63,081 nucleotides of DNA from Archaeoglobi archaeon JdFR-42 (GCA_002010305.1 MTND01000034.1:1-63081), one strand, 5' to 3'. Positions 9,471-18,592 are shown, numbered from the stretch's first letter. The notes: a model not told the origin generated them from the sequence alone. Program-made: numbers and translations.

Positions 9471-9640
9471 AGAAAGAGTCGATAATACCCACATGATGCT
9501 TTAATCGGGTGTGAATTTAATGGGAATTGATTTTACCTCTTCGTAGATCTGATATCGGAAAGTTATCCCTTCATTAATACTCCTTACCATCTTTAGTAGC
9601 CCATACAAAAATACTAATGGGAGAATATATTCCGCAGGTT

Positions 9641-9648
9641 TTTATATA
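9641..9648 (+). promoter_or_regulatory. TATA box of the DUF1284 gene
   Basis: TTTATATA is centred about 25 nt upstream of the ATG at 9670, so transcription should begin at or next to the start codon (leaderless mRNA). Confidence 0.6.
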
Positions 9649-9669
9649 TCTACAGGTCTTTCTGGAAAT

Positions 9670-10047
9670 ATGCCTATCAAATTGAGGGGCCATCATCTTA
9701 TATGTCTACATTTCTTTCCTGGACATGATGCAGAATCGAAAGAGTTACTGAAAAAGCTGCTCAGCAAGGGGAGATTAGAAGGAGTGACTGTTGTTGATGG
9801 AGTGGACGACTATTGTGTAGAATGCAAATTCCAGATAGATGGTGTTTGCAAATACAAGGAAGGAGCAGAAGAGCATATCAGGGAGCTGGATTATCTGGCA
9901 TTGAATCTGTTGAACTTATCAATCTTGGATAATATCGACTTTTCGGATTTGAGAGAACAAACCCACAAAATACTGGATAAATGGAAGGCTCTGGTATGCA
10001 GTGAATGTGACTGGAAGAGTCATTGCAATATCGGATATCAGGTTTGA
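9670..10047 (+). CDS. DUF1284 family cysteine-rich protein
   Basis: The 125-residue protein opens with KLRGHHLICLHFF, the hallmark of DUF1284. It contains four later cysteines in two groups (DYCVECKF/GVCKY and CSECDWKSHC), which suggests a bound metal or Fe-S cluster. The function of the family is unknown. The gene stands alone after a TATA box and is followed at once by a paired hairpin element (10050-10090). Confidence 0.8.
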   Translation: MPIKLRGHHLICLHFFPGHDAESKELLKKLLSKGRLEGVTVVDGVDDYCVECKFQIDGVCKYKEGAEEHIRELDYLALNLLNLSILDNIDFSDLREQTHKILDKWKALVCSECDWKSHCNIGYQV

Positions 10048-10049
10048 TA

Positions 10050-10090
10050 TTGTCAATAAATGTTGACAAACTGTAAATTGAAGATTTACA
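10050..10090. repeat. Paired-hairpin element, copy 1
   Basis: Two perfect inverted repeats are separated by AC. Arms of the first are TTGTCAA/TTGACAA (loop 6). Arms of the second are TGTAAAT/ATTTACA (loop 5). The layout matches 14172-14212 and, more loosely, 45384-45424. It lies between convergent genes and is not followed by a T-run, so it is not an obvious terminator. Confidence 0.6.
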
Positions 10091-10130
10091 ATATTCTAAG
10101 GAAACCTTTCAATCTCCATTAGATATTTTC

Positions 10131-10847
10131 TCAGTTTCTGAAGAATATCTCTCTGAATCTTTGAGCATCCTGGAACATAGTGATGTTGTTGAATAGACAG
10201 TATATCTCTTTGATAGAAAATTTGTCAATATTCCTTCGAAGATTTTCAAAGTCTTCATTGGTGTATGTGTATTTATACATTCTTTTACCCGGTGGTTTTC
10301 CATGAAGTCTAAAATACATGATCTCAGAATCGACTGAAGGTAGAGATGCAAAAGGATCTGTCACATGAATCAGATTAAGGTTTTCACATACCAGTTTTAT
10401 TTTTTCAGGACTCCAGCCCCTTGGCTCCCACGCGAATATGAATTCTCTTTCAAGAGAATTGAAAAAATCCTGCATATTTTTGATATTGCTCTCATGATCC
10501 TTAAAGGAATAGGGAGTCTGGAACAGAATGATTTTACTCTCAAGAACTTTCGCTATTACTTTTGTAGTTTCCCATGCATCAAATACAGTTTCAGAGGGTA
10601 TAAAATATCCGGCTTTTCCATCAACGCTAATTCCAGCCTTCCGGTATGTGGGACTAGTAGGAGGATGGGTTATAAGCTGCCAAGCTTTTACAATAAATTC
10701 AAAATCATTAGGAGCTTCAACTCTCCACTTCTCCAGAGTTGACTGGCTGGGAGGCTTGTAAAATGTTTGCTGAACTTCAACCACATCAAAGGTTCTGAAA
10801 TATTTCTGCCGGGAAACCTGAAATCCACAACACCCAATCCATATCAT
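10131..10847 (-). CDS. DUF72 family protein (YecE-like TIM barrel)
   Basis: A 238-residue protein with the DUF72 start MIWIGCCGFQVSRQKYF, the segment VVEVQQTFYKPPSQSTLEKWRVEAPNDFEFIVKAWQLITHP, FAWEPRGWS, and the C-terminal YFRLHGKPPGKRMYKYTYTNEDF. The fold is a TIM-like barrel. No activity is established for the family. It is convergent with the DUF1284 gene and follows the NSUN methylase gene by 21 nt, probably in the same transcript. Confidence 0.9.
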   Translation of the reverse strand: MIWIGCCGFQVSRQKYFRTFDVVEVQQTFYKPPSQSTLEKWRVEAPNDFEFIVKAWQLITHPPTSPTYRKAGISVDGKAGYFIPSETVFDAWETTKVIAKVLESKIILFQTPYSFKDHESNIKNMQDFFNSLEREFIFAWEPRGWSPEKIKLVCENLNLIHVTDPFASLPSVDSEIMYFRLHGKPPGKRMYKYTYTNEDFENLRRNIDKFSIKEIYCLFNNITMFQDAQRFREIFFRN

Positions 10848-10868
10848 ATCTCTACCTTATCCAATCAC

Positions 10869-11843
10869 TCAGAGGATCTCTTCAGTAACCCGTATTCTGG
10901 CCACAAAAAAACCAGAGGTTTTGTGAATGTGTGGAAAGAATCTTTTTGCTTTTTTCATCTGACGGGAAAATTCATATTTACCAGCTTTCAGGAGGGCAGG
11001 AGAGCCATAACTGACTTCCTCCAGTCTTACGGGATAGTTATCTATTACATATTGAACCACCATTTCATTCTCTTCTGGGGCTAAAGAACAAGTGGAATAT
11101 ACGATTATACCACCTTTTTTTACTAATTTTAGGGCCGAGTCAACTAATTCCCTCTGCATAGTAGAGCAGAAAATCAAATCTTTCAAATCACGACTGGTTT
11201 TTCTCGATGGATCTTTGTGGATTATTCCCTCCCCTGTGCATGGAGCGTCCAGCAACACTTTATCAGCCATTATTCCTATTTCTGGAAGTTTCTTTGCATC
11301 TACTTTCATCACCAGTGTATTTATAACACCACATCTGTGGATGTTATGTATGAGGCTGTTGATCCTTTCTCTGTTTATTTCTGCTGCAATGATAACACCC
11401 TCATTGTTCATCAACTGGGCAAGGAATGTTGTTTTCCCCCCTGGAGCAGCACACATATCCACCACTACGTCCTGTTTATTTGGCTCTAGAGCAAGAGGGG
11501 GAATGGCAGAAGACGCATCCTGTATGTAATAGTAACCCATCAGATATTCTGGAGTGGCTCCTGGAGAGTATGGGGCATCAACCACTTCATACATATAAGA
11601 GTATGGTGTTTCTTTAAGAGAGAATCCTCTTTCTTCTAGCAGGCTTATGACTGTCTCTTCTCTCTTTTTCAAGGTATTAATTCGTATGTATGTGGGTAGG
11701 GTAGATTCCATGGCCTCTATGAGCTCTTTTCCATTTTCAAACAGGTTGAGGAAACGCCTTACTATAAATTCGTTGTATCCATATTGTTTTGCAAGTCTTT
11801 TTGACTCGCTGGTGGATGGAAAATCGATTATATCTTTTTCCAT
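10869..11843 (-). CDS. NSUN-family tRNA/rRNA cytosine-C5 methyltransferase
   Basis: A 324-residue RNA m5C methylase of the NOL1/NOP2/Sun family. The SAM-binding motif is VVDMCAAPGGKTTFLAQLM, motif IV with the release Cys is LLDAPCTGEG, and the catalytic Cys is in YSTCSLAPEENE. The N-terminal 70 residues include the helical RNA-binding part. There is no separate PUA domain. It overlaps the end of the upstream riboflavin gene by 16 nt. Confidence 0.92.
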   Translation of the reverse strand: MEKDIIDFPSTSESKRLAKQYGYNEFIVRRFLNLFENGKELIEAMESTLPTYIRINTLKKREETVISLLEERGFSLKETPYSYMYEVVDAPYSPGATPEYLMGYYYIQDASSAIPPLALEPNKQDVVVDMCAAPGGKTTFLAQLMNNEGVIIAAEINRERINSLIHNIHRCGVINTLVMKVDAKKLPEIGIMADKVLLDAPCTGEGIIHKDPSRKTSRDLKDLIFCSTMQRELVDSALKLVKKGGIIVYSTCSLAPEENEMVVQYVIDNYPVRLEEVSYGSPALLKAGKYEFSRQMKKAKRFFPHIHKTSGFFVARIRVTEEIL

Positions 11844-12502
11844 TTAAGTAACACACCTTCTCCCAATTCTCTTGTTTCAAACAACCTGAATTTAGGAAAG
11901 TTGCGAGTAAAACCCACCCCATCTACAATGGTCGGGGCATCTCTTCCACCCAATACCAGATTCCCAATATAGATTTGAATCTCATCCACGAGATTTTCTT
12001 GGATAAGAGAAAAGTTCAATTCTCCCCCTCCTTCCACCATTAGAGTTCTGACCCCTGATTTATACAATTTTTCCATTGTTTTTGTTAGATCTACTGTATC
12101 GTTCCCGACACACCAGATTTCTACATCATCCACAGCTTTTTTTATGGAGTTCACTCTCTGACTGTTTGCTCTATCTGAAGTTACAATAATCCTTTTACCA
12201 GGGCCTTGCAGTATATCCGCTTCCAGAGGAATTCGACAACGGCTGTCTATCACAACTCTGATGGGGTTCTCATCCTTACCAATAAGAACTCGTAATTTTC
12301 GTAAACCATCGTCCTTGACTGTCAGGGAGGGATCATCACTCAGTATGGTGCCTATACCAACCATTACTGCATCGGAAAAAGCTCTTAAACGATCTACACG
12401 TCTTAGGTCTTCCTCGTTTGAAATCTTGAGTTGTTTTCGCTCAGTAGATGAAATCTTTCCATCTAGGCTTGATGCCAGATTGATGAAAATATAGGGTTTC
12501 AT
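11828..12502 (-). CDS. arfC: 2,5-diamino-6-ribosylamino-pyrimidinone 5'-phosphate reductase (riboflavin pathway)
   Basis: The 224-residue protein is a stand-alone RibD C-terminal-type reductase, as in archaea and fungi. It has FINLASSLDGKISS, DAVMVGIGTILSDDPSLTV, PIRVVIDSRCRIP and VRTLMVEGGGELNFSLI. It uses NAD(P)H to reduce the ribosyl group of the second riboflavin intermediate. Its ATG overlaps the stop of the upstream MoCF-type gene by 4 nt. Confidence 0.9.
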   Translation of the reverse strand: MKPYIFINLASSLDGKISSTERKQLKISNEEDLRRVDRLRAFSDAVMVGIGTILSDDPSLTVKDDGLRKLRVLIGKDENPIRVVIDSRCRIPLEADILQGPGKRIIVTSDRANSQRVNSIKKAVDDVEIWCVGNDTVDLTKTMEKLYKSGVRTLMVEGGGELNFSLIQENLVDEIQIYIGNLVLGGRDAPTIVDGVGFTRNFPKFRLFETRELGEGVLLKWKKI

Positions 12503-13200
12503 GAGGACAAACCCCTTTCAATGAATTCTCTAACCTCTTTTACCATTTCAATGTCTTTCCCCGAAATCTTTATTCGAACTTTGAATTCCACTTTTCCATT
12601 TTTTTCTGTTTTTTGAGGGTAGGATCCTATTCGAATAGACGGGAATTTATTTACTGCCTTTTCGAGGAGTGGGGTGATATCCACCTCTTTCTTATGGGTT
12701 TCTATCCATTCTTCCCAGTAGCTTTCTGATCCGAATCGGCCTATCACTTTATTGAAGATATCCATCATTTCTTTTGGTACTCCTGGCATGACGAGAATGT
12801 TCTCTACGATAAATCCTGGAGCTACACCTTCATTATTTGGCACTGGCTCACTTCCTTCTGGTAATAGACTCATTCTCTCCCGGATTTCATCATCTATTCG
12901 ATATTGGCTGAGCATCCTCTTTACTTCTCGGAATTCTATTAGGGGTTTTTTAAGTGCCTCAGCTATAGCCTCTCGTGTGAGGTCATCAGGGGTGGTTCCA
13001 AGCCCTCCGGTTACGATAATAAAATCCTCTCTAGAATTCCTGATTTCCCTAACTATATCCTCTTTTACATCTCCAACAGTTACCATTCGTCTGACCTTAT
13101 GGCCATTCTGGGTTAGCTTTTTTGCTATCCATTGAGAGTTGGTATCTATAGTATCTCCACTCAACAGTTCGTTACCCACAGCAAGTATGAGAAATTCCAT
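12499..13200 (-). CDS. MoCF_biosynth (CinA N-terminal-like) protein
   Basis: A 233-residue protein with FLILAVGNELLSGDTIDTNSQWIAKKL, DFIIVTGGLGTTPDDLTREAIAEAL and ILVMPGVPKEMMDIF, all standard for the molybdopterin-binding fold of CinA. The CinA C-terminal amidohydrolase domain is absent, as in other archaeal members. It may act in nucleotide-cofactor quality control or bind molybdopterin; the sequence does not decide. It is the first gene of a three-gene leftward set. Confidence 0.85.
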   Translation of the reverse strand: MEFLILAVGNELLSGDTIDTNSQWIAKKLTQNGHKVRRMVTVGDVKEDIVREIRNSREDFIIVTGGLGTTPDDLTREAIAEALKKPLIEFREVKRMLSQYRIDDEIRERMSLLPEGSEPVPNNEGVAPGFIVENILVMPGVPKEMMDIFNKVIGRFGSESYWEEWIETHKKEVDITPLLEKAVNKFPSIRIGSYPQKTEKNGKVEFKVRIKISGKDIEMVKEVREFIERGLSS

Positions 13201-13293
13201 GAAGAATATATTGGAGAGACATATAGAAAAGCTTTATCCACAAGAATGGGGAAAAACTTCTCTCTCCTGATATTAAAAAATGAGGAAATTTCT

Positions 13294-14127
13294 TTATTGA
13301 AGCTCTATATCCTTGATCTCTATATCTGTGACGTATCTATTGACTCTGGGAGCATAGCTCCCTACTCGCCTGAAAAAAAGAACTTTGGACTTCATCCTAT
13401 ACTGAGAGAGAGCTCTTTCTACTTTATTTGGAAGCTCTTTTTCATCTTCTTCACCAGCAAGGGTGTAGTAATGGACTATGGTCCCTCTATCAACCACATG
13501 GGGGAGGAGATACACATAATCTTCAGCAATGAACGGGGATGGCATCAGTATTCTGTCGAACTTCTCTCCTAAAGAGGGTATTACTTCTTTCACATCTCCC
13601 AGCAGAGCTTCGATTCTATCTTCCACTTTATTTCGTCTGATATTTTCTAGGAAATACTCATAAGCTTTTGGATTTAATTCTATTCCCGTTATTCTAACAT
13701 TTTTTTTCTTTGCTATAACAATTGGATATGGTCCAACTCCAGCAAACATACACAAAATTCCCTCTCCATCGTTAACGAGATCTCTTATTCGTTCTCTCTC
13801 TGTCGCAAGCCGAGAGGAAAAATATACTTTTGTTGGATCTAATTTAAACACACATCCGCTCTCTTTGCAGGTGGTCTCGGTCTCATATCCGTGGAGAATA
13901 CGATATTTAGCCACCCGGTATGTTCCAGATACCTCTCCAGTTTTTTGAAGTACCGTTTTAAGATTTTTGTGGATAGTTAGCAGAGCCTCTATAATTAAAT
14001 CTTTCTTGTCTTCGAGTTCAGGTGGGATCTCTATTATAGCTATATCTCCTATGATCTCAAAACTTCGCCGAAGTAATTGTAACTCCTTTTCAGTAAGTTT
14101 TCCTTTGAGCGCTTCTTTGAGGTTCAT
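13294..14127 (-). CDS. Trm5-like tRNA (guanine37-N1)-methyltransferase
   Basis: A 277-residue class I methylase of the Met-10+/Trm5-TYW2 group. FEIIGDIAIIEIPPEL is the N-terminal D2 start, YFSSRLATERERI the linker, GILCMFAGVGPYPIVIAKK motif I, ITGIELNPKAYEYFLENIRRNKV motif II, and RILMPSPF the catalytic N/D-P-P-like position in an altered form (MPSP). The product methylates G37 next to the anticodon, or is a wyosine-pathway relative. The altered NPPY-like motif makes substrate assignment uncertain. Confidence 0.82.
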   Translation of the reverse strand: MNLKEALKGKLTEKELQLLRRSFEIIGDIAIIEIPPELEDKKDLIIEALLTIHKNLKTVLQKTGEVSGTYRVAKYRILHGYETETTCKESGCVFKLDPTKVYFSSRLATERERIRDLVNDGEGILCMFAGVGPYPIVIAKKKNVRITGIELNPKAYEYFLENIRRNKVEDRIEALLGDVKEVIPSLGEKFDRILMPSPFIAEDYVYLLPHVVDRGTIVHYYTLAGEEDEKELPNKVERALSQYRMKSKVLFFRRVGSYAPRVNRYVTDIEIKDIELQ

Positions 14128-14171
14128 CTTGAGCAGAGTATATGAGATTTTATTAAATTTTTTCGGGGGAA

Positions 14172-14212
14172 TTGTAAAGCTATTCTTTACAAACTGTAAA
14201 CGTATGTTTACA
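14172..14212. repeat. Paired-hairpin element, copy 2
   Basis: Two perfect inverted repeats are joined by AC. The arms are TTGTAAAG/CTTTACAA (loop 5) and TGTAAAC/GTTTACA (loop 4). The junction ACAAACTGTAAA is identical to copy 1. It lies between the Trm5-like gene start and the Orc1/Cdc6 stop. Confidence 0.6.
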
Positions 14213-14249
14213 AATTATGATGCTTTAAAGAAAAATCATCTCTAATATT

Positions 14250-15377
14250 TTATTTCTCCATCTCTTTCAGAGCTTTAAGCATCATTTCTGATTCATATCT
14301 GTGTAAAATATATCTGGTCCTGCCCTTTGCTCCTTTTCCAGAAAAAGAAACATCTATGAGTTTTATGGCATCAAGCTTGTTAATCATCTCATAAAATTTG
14401 GTATATCCCATTTTTATTATCTCTCTTGCCTCCTTATAAACTTCTCCAGCAGTGGTTTTTGCAGGCATAGAATAAATGATATCCAGCAATTTAAGTTCAT
14501 CTTGGTTAAGCCCTCTTAATCCTTTTTTCAGAAAAACACGTTTTGAATCCTCATAGACCTGTTCTACATCCTCTACTGTAATCTGTCTGGATGCTCTTTG
14601 TTCTGCTGATAGTCCAGCCCTTTTGAGGAGATCTATACCCATTCTGAGATCCCCTGATTCCACTACTTTGTCGGTTATCATCTCTAGGACCTCTTCGCTA
14701 ACAGTATCTGGATAAAATCCCATTTTAATTCGATCCAGTAGAATATCGTAGATCTCTTTCCACTCATACAAAGGAAACATGATTTCTCTGGGCATAAAAA
14801 CGGATTCAACACGAGGATCCAGGGTATATGGTAACTTGAGGTCGCTCATAGCACCAATGACTCCAATTTTCACACCTGGCTCTTCTTCATGAGCTCTGAG
14901 AAGAGAATATAATATCTCGTTTATACTTCTCTCATATAACAAGAAATTCAAATCATCGAGGGCAACAATTAGCACTTTTCTCTCCTTTACCAGTTTTTTA
15001 AGAACACTCTCATACACTTTCGAAAAAGGAACTCCGGATGAGGGTAGTGGATATCCATATACCTTTCTAAAGATGACTGAAAATGCAGCAAATCTGGAAT
15101 CGTTAAGCTGGCAGTTAATATATACGGTAATAATATTGTCAGTAGTTTCGTTTATTTCTTCGAATAGCTTGTAGATGGCAGTGGTCTTCCCCGTGCCTGG
15201 AGGTCCAAGGCATAGTGCATTGACAGGTCTAGCACCTTTAATGGCTGGGTTGACGCAGAAAGCGAGCTCTTTCATTTGATTCTCTCTATACAGGTAGTTT
15301 TCTGGAATGTAATCTAAATCAAATACCGAGATATCTTTAAACAGAGTTTCATCCCACATAAGATACTTCTTTTTCAT
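14250..15377 (-). CDS. Orc1/Cdc6 family replication initiator ATPase
   Basis: The AAA+ protein has about 375 residues. Walker A is [17 protein letters not shown], Walker B is VLIVALDDLNFLLYE, sensor 1 is IGVIGAMSD, and a C-terminal winged helix follows (LKLLDIIYSMPAKTTAGEVYKEA). It should bind origin repeats and load the MCM helicase. I start at ATG 15377, which overlaps the TGA of the MoaB-like gene (ATGA); the longer frame from 15473 runs back through that gene. No origin-recognition repeats were recognised next to it. Confidence 0.9.
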   Translation of the reverse strand: MKKKYLMWDETLFKDISVFDLDYIPENYLYRENQMKELAFCVNPAIKGARPVNALCLGPPGTGKTTAIYKLFEEINETTDNIITVYINCQLNDSRFAAFSVIFRKVYGYPLPSSGVPFSKVYESVLKKLVKERKVLIVALDDLNFLLYERSINEILYSLLRAHEEEPGVKIGVIGAMSDLKLPYTLDPRVESVFMPREIMFPLYEWKEIYDILLDRIKMGFYPDTVSEEVLEMITDKVVESGDLRMGIDLLKRAGLSAEQRASRQITVEDVEQVYEDSKRVFLKKGLRGLNQDELKLLDIIYSMPAKTTAGEVYKEAREIIKMGYTKFYEMINKLDAIKLIDVSFSGKGAKGRTRYILHRYESEMMLKALKEMEK

Positions 15378-15901
15378 TTCAACCCCTTCACATGAGAAAC
15401 CACATGGATAAGTTCTGGAAGGATAATTTTTTCCATAGCCATCGTTACAGCTTTTTTCGAGCCAGGCAAGCAAAATACCACTGTCTCACCCCATATCCCT
15501 GCGATAGCTCTGGAAAGAATGGCTGAACTCCCTATCTCTTCATAGCTCAGCCATCTGAAAATCTCCCCGAACCCCTCTATCTCTTTGTCAAACATATCTT
15601 TGACCGCTTCCACTGTAACATCAGTGGGCGTCAGACCTGTTCCTCCTGTGGTAATGATCACATCAGCAATACTTGAGAAATCCTCAATGACCTGTCGTAT
15701 CCTTTGGATGTCATCTGGTATCAAAGAATATCTGCAAACATCAAAACCACTATTTACGAGTTTATCCTTTATTACTTTTCCGGATTCATCATCAACCTCT
15801 TCTGGCTCTCTAGCGATTCCTGCATTAGTGGCTCGAGAAGTGCTTATCGTTATAATAGCTACCTTAGGTCTGATGTCTGCTTCATGGTCTCTCTTTCCCA
15901 T
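15374..15901 (-). CDS. MoaB/MogA family molybdopterin-binding protein
   Basis: About 175 residues, with VAIITISTSRATNAG, VIITTGGTGLTPTDVTVEAV and the C-terminal PGSKKAVTMAMEKIILPEL. Family members adenylylate molybdopterin before metal insertion. I start at ATG 15901 behind GAGGTG; the first ATG at 15919 would begin inside the end of fen1. The gene is in a tight operon of JAMM protease, FEN1, MoaB-like and Orc1/Cdc6. Confidence 0.87.
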   Translation of the reverse strand: MGKRDHEADIRPKVAIITISTSRATNAGIAREPEEVDDESGKVIKDKLVNSGFDVCRYSLIPDDIQRIRQVIEDFSSIADVIITTGGTGLTPTDVTVEAVKDMFDKEIEGFGEIFRWLSYEEIGSSAILSRAIAGIWGETVVFCLPGSKKAVTMAMEKIILPELIHVVSHVKGLK

Positions 15902-15906
15902 ACACC

Positions 15907-16938
15907 TCACCCAAACCACTGGTCTAAGGTTTTCTGGCCCACATCCATTCCCTCTTCAAGCCTGTCAATGGCTTTTGTAACCCTATCTTCTGAAAAATCA
16001 TATTCATCACACAGCAATCTGATAATGCCATCCCGTTCTGGCCTTTTCCATTTGATTTCGTAGTCATCCGTTACCGGAGGGTTCAAGAAATACTCTCTGA
16101 TTTCAAACAGAAGTTCCATCTCTTCTGGAGAAAGATGTAATTTTCCTGCCTTTACTGATGATTCGATGTCCCCATATTTTTTAATCAGATCCAGTGCTTT
16201 TTTCGGTCCGATACCTTTTATCCCTTTGTTATAGTCCGTTCCGACGAGAAGGGCGATATCAATGAGCTGTTCCCGACTTAAATCAAGGTTTGTGAGAGTT
16301 TCTTTAAGGTGGACGACCTGAGGTCTGACGGTTACATACACGTTTCTTCCAGGTAGCTTTCTTTTCCCTGTTATGGTTAGATTTCTTACCAGCTTTGGAG
16401 TTCCAAAAAGAAGAGAGTCGTAATCCTGAGAAGCCGTGAAATGAGCGTCTCCTTTTGCGGTCATGTATGCAGCCTGTGCTTCACCCTCTGATGGAGCATC
16501 AACAAAGGGGATGCCCATTAAGGAGAGTAGTGTTTTTGAGGTGGTAATAACATGATCATCTACTGTGCCTGATGCTTGAGCGTATTTAAAAGCATCTTCA
16601 GCACCAGAGGCAAGAGCAGATTTCCATTTTTCTTCCATCTCTTTTCTGAGTTTTGACCGATCTGCTATAGCAGCATATTTGAATTCTGGAGGATCTCCAT
16701 CAAATACAAAAATCGGTTTAACACCCTCCTCAACAAGATTGGTAACTCTATAAAGAATTCCGGAAAGGTGTGAGGTAGGCCGTCCTTGTCTATCCTGTAA
16801 CGGCGTACCGTCTCTCTGGCGAATAATGCTAATGAACTGATACAGGGTGTTAAATCCATCAATTGCCACCACTTTCTGATTCAGTTCTTTTATCTGGATT
16901 TCATGTTTTACCACGATGTCCCCAATATCAACGCCCAT
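15907..16938 (-). CDS. fen: Flap endonuclease 1 (FEN1/XPG family)
   Basis: About 343 residues, beginning MGVDIGDIV as in archaeal FEN1. The N-nuclease domain holds VAIDGFNTLYQFI and PIFVFDGDPPEFK. The I-domain holds PFVDAPSEGEAQAAYMTAKGD and the metal Asp pair in ASQDYDSLLFG. The H3TH is LIDIALLVGTDYNKGIKGIGPKKALDLI. The C-terminal QKTLDQWFG is a PCNA-interacting PIP box. The enzyme removes 5' flaps in Okazaki-fragment processing and long-patch repair. Confidence 0.96.
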   Translation of the reverse strand: MGVDIGDIVVKHEIQIKELNQKVVAIDGFNTLYQFISIIRQRDGTPLQDRQGRPTSHLSGILYRVTNLVEEGVKPIFVFDGDPPEFKYAAIADRSKLRKEMEEKWKSALASGAEDAFKYAQASGTVDDHVITTSKTLLSLMGIPFVDAPSEGEAQAAYMTAKGDAHFTASQDYDSLLFGTPKLVRNLTITGKRKLPGRNVYVTVRPQVVHLKETLTNLDLSREQLIDIALLVGTDYNKGIKGIGPKKALDLIKKYGDIESSVKAGKLHLSPEEMELLFEIREYFLNPPVTDDYEIKWKRPERDGIIRLLCDEYDFSEDRVTKAIDRLEEGMDVGQKTLDQWFG

Positions 16939-16940
16939 AC

Positions 16941-17351
16941 TTAACTCCACTCCAGGATTTCTACCAGTATCTCAGTAACTCCATTATCCCAGATAAATCC
17001 TCGTATCCTTTTTCCCTTGAGGATGAGCCATACAAAGTCTGAATGTCTCATGAACTGAACATCCCGGGGGGAAGGTGTTAGCCCGCCATGAGGGTGAGAG
17101 TGGTATACACCAACAACATCTTTTCCCATTTTCTCGGCAGTAATCCAAGCTTTATAAATCTCTTCAGGAGATATCTCGAATAAAACCGGAGAAGAAAGAA
17201 TGTTGTCTGCAGGCAGAATATGAGATGCAACAGCTTCATCATCCACTTTATCTCCTATGAGGAAGCCACAGGCTTCAATAGGCTCCTCTTCTTTTGAATG
17301 GTTCACCATTCTTTCAAAAAGATCCTTTGGAATGGTTATTTTCCTTATCAC
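16941..17351 (-). CDS. JAMM/MPN+ metalloprotease (desampylase-like)
   Basis: The 136-residue protein is a minimal JAMM domain. The catalytic Glu is in EACGFLIG, and the zinc motif HSHPHGGLTPSPRD gives H-x-H-x7-S-x2-D. Archaeal JAMM proteins cleave ubiquitin-like SAMP proteins from targets and help sulfur-carrier recycling. It ends 3 nt before the fen1 start, so the genes are cotranscribed. Confidence 0.9.
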   Translation of the reverse strand: MIRKITIPKDLFERMVNHSKEEEPIEACGFLIGDKVDDEAVASHILPADNILSSPVLFEISPEEIYKAWITAEKMGKDVVGVYHSHPHGGLTPSPRDVQFMRHSDFVWLILKGKRIRGFIWDNGVTEILVEILEWS

Positions 17352-17353
17352 GG

Positions 17354-17725
17354 CTAACGGTACATTCGTCGTGAGAGCTCATTTACTGTCTCATTCAGCA
17401 TTCTGGTGTAGGATTCAAGTTTTCTCTCTATCCCCTCTTCAATTCCTCGTATATTGAACCGGAAAGATCGAGCTTGCTCTTCCATGATTGTTTCAATTCT
17501 TTTGAGTCTCAATTCAATGCTTATCAGGAGGGACGCTAATGCCCCTATTAGGATTATCGCAGATAGTATCATTACCGGATCCGACTCATGATAAATGGAT
17601 AGCCACCGGAAGGTCAGTGTAAAGGCTGAAATAACCATAACAATGGAAAATAATATATCTCTGGTCTCCACTAATATCACCAACTCAACAAGAGTATTTA
17701 TAATATATATTGATTTTGTAATCAT
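17354..17725 (-). CDS. Small membrane protein with C-terminal coiled coil
   Basis: The 123-residue protein has two or three hydrophobic segments in residues 8-70 (VETRDILFSIVMVISAFTL and VMILSAIILIGALASLLI) followed by a charged helix rich in R, E and L that could form a coiled coil. I do not recognise a family. It is 2 nt upstream of the JAMM gene and divergent from the presenilin-like gene. Confidence 0.6.
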   Translation of the reverse strand: MITKSIYIINTLVELVILVETRDILFSIVMVISAFTLTFRWLSIYHESDPVMILSAIILIGALASLLISIELRLKRIETIMEEQARSFRFNIRGIEEGIERKLESYTRMLNETVNELSRRMYR

Positions 17726-17773
17726 AAGGGAGATGGTACGATCAAGCGGGGCGAGGCTGTAGCACTGACGGGC

Positions 17774-18592
17774 ATGATGCTCTCCTTTGTGATAATCCCC
17801 CTCTTTGCCTCATATTTAGCTGGGTATTACCAGGTTAATAATATCCGGGTTTTTGAGGATCCTGAGAACATTGCAAATTCAGTGTATTATTTTGGTTTAC
17901 TTATGATATTTACGGCGATAATTCTCCTCTTAATTAAATTAAAAGCAGAACTGATACTTCAGGCTATTATTCTTATTTTGATAGTCGTATCCGTTCAATA
18001 TGTCCTCCTACCTTTCTTACCAACTTTAATTTCTCTGGCTATTGCCGTATTCTTTACAGCCATTTTGTATAAGTTTCCTAAATGGTATACTGTTGATTGT
18101 GTGGGAGTGATTCTAGGGATCGGTATATCAGCAGTTTTTGGTATTTCATTTACACCTGTACCACTCACTATTTTGCTGGTTGCCCTTGCAGCGTATGATT
18201 TCATTTCAGTTTATAAAACCAGACATATGGTGACCATGGCTGATATAGTGGTTAGACTTAAAGTGCCGGTAATTCTGGTGTTTCCGTATAATCTGGATTT
18301 TGAGTTTCAGGATGATCTGGGGGATATGAAAAAACAGGGTGCTTTTTTTCTGGGATTAGGAGATATAATCATGCCATCCATGCTGACAGTCTCATCCAAC
18401 ACTTTTTTGGGAGGGATGGACATTGGATTTATAAATTTAACTGCACTGTTTGTTATCATCGGCACTATAAGTGGGTTTGCAGCCCTCATGTGGTTCGCAA
18501 AAAAAAAGGAAGGTCCTCATCCAGGTCTTCCATTTTTAATTTCTGGGGCGTTAATAGGTCTCGGTCTGGGCATCCTTTTGAACACTTTTTAA
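17774..18592 (+). CDS. Presenilin/signal peptide peptidase-type intramembrane aspartyl protease (A22)
   Basis: The 272-residue protein has about nine membrane segments. Both catalytic motifs are present: YDFISVYK (YD) and LGLGDIIMP (GxGD). A C-terminal PGLPFLISGALIG occupies the place of the PAL motif. The fold is that of archaeal presenilin homologues that cleave transmembrane helices inside the membrane. ATG 17774 is the only standard start, although the frame is open for 57 nt upstream. The 3' end overlaps the convergent GTPase gene by 42 nt. Confidence 0.9.
   Translation: MMLSFVIIPLFASYLAGYYQVNNIRVFEDPENIANSVYYFGLLMIFTAIILLLIKLKAELILQAIILILIVVSVQYVLLPFLPTLISLAIAVFFTAILYKFPKWYTVDCVGVILGIGISAVFGISFTPVPLTILLVALAAYDFISVYKTRHMVTMADIVVRLKVPVILVFPYNLDFEFQDDLGDMKKQGAFFLGLGDIIMPSMLTVSSNTFLGGMDIGFINLTALFVIIGTISGFAALMWFAKKKEGPHPGLPFLISGALIGLGLGILLNTF

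Noticed and set aside
9490-9560. C/D-box-like guide RNA (ATGATGC ... CTGA)
   Set aside because: The C box is imperfect, the internal boxes are missing, and the terminal stem is not adjacent to the C box.
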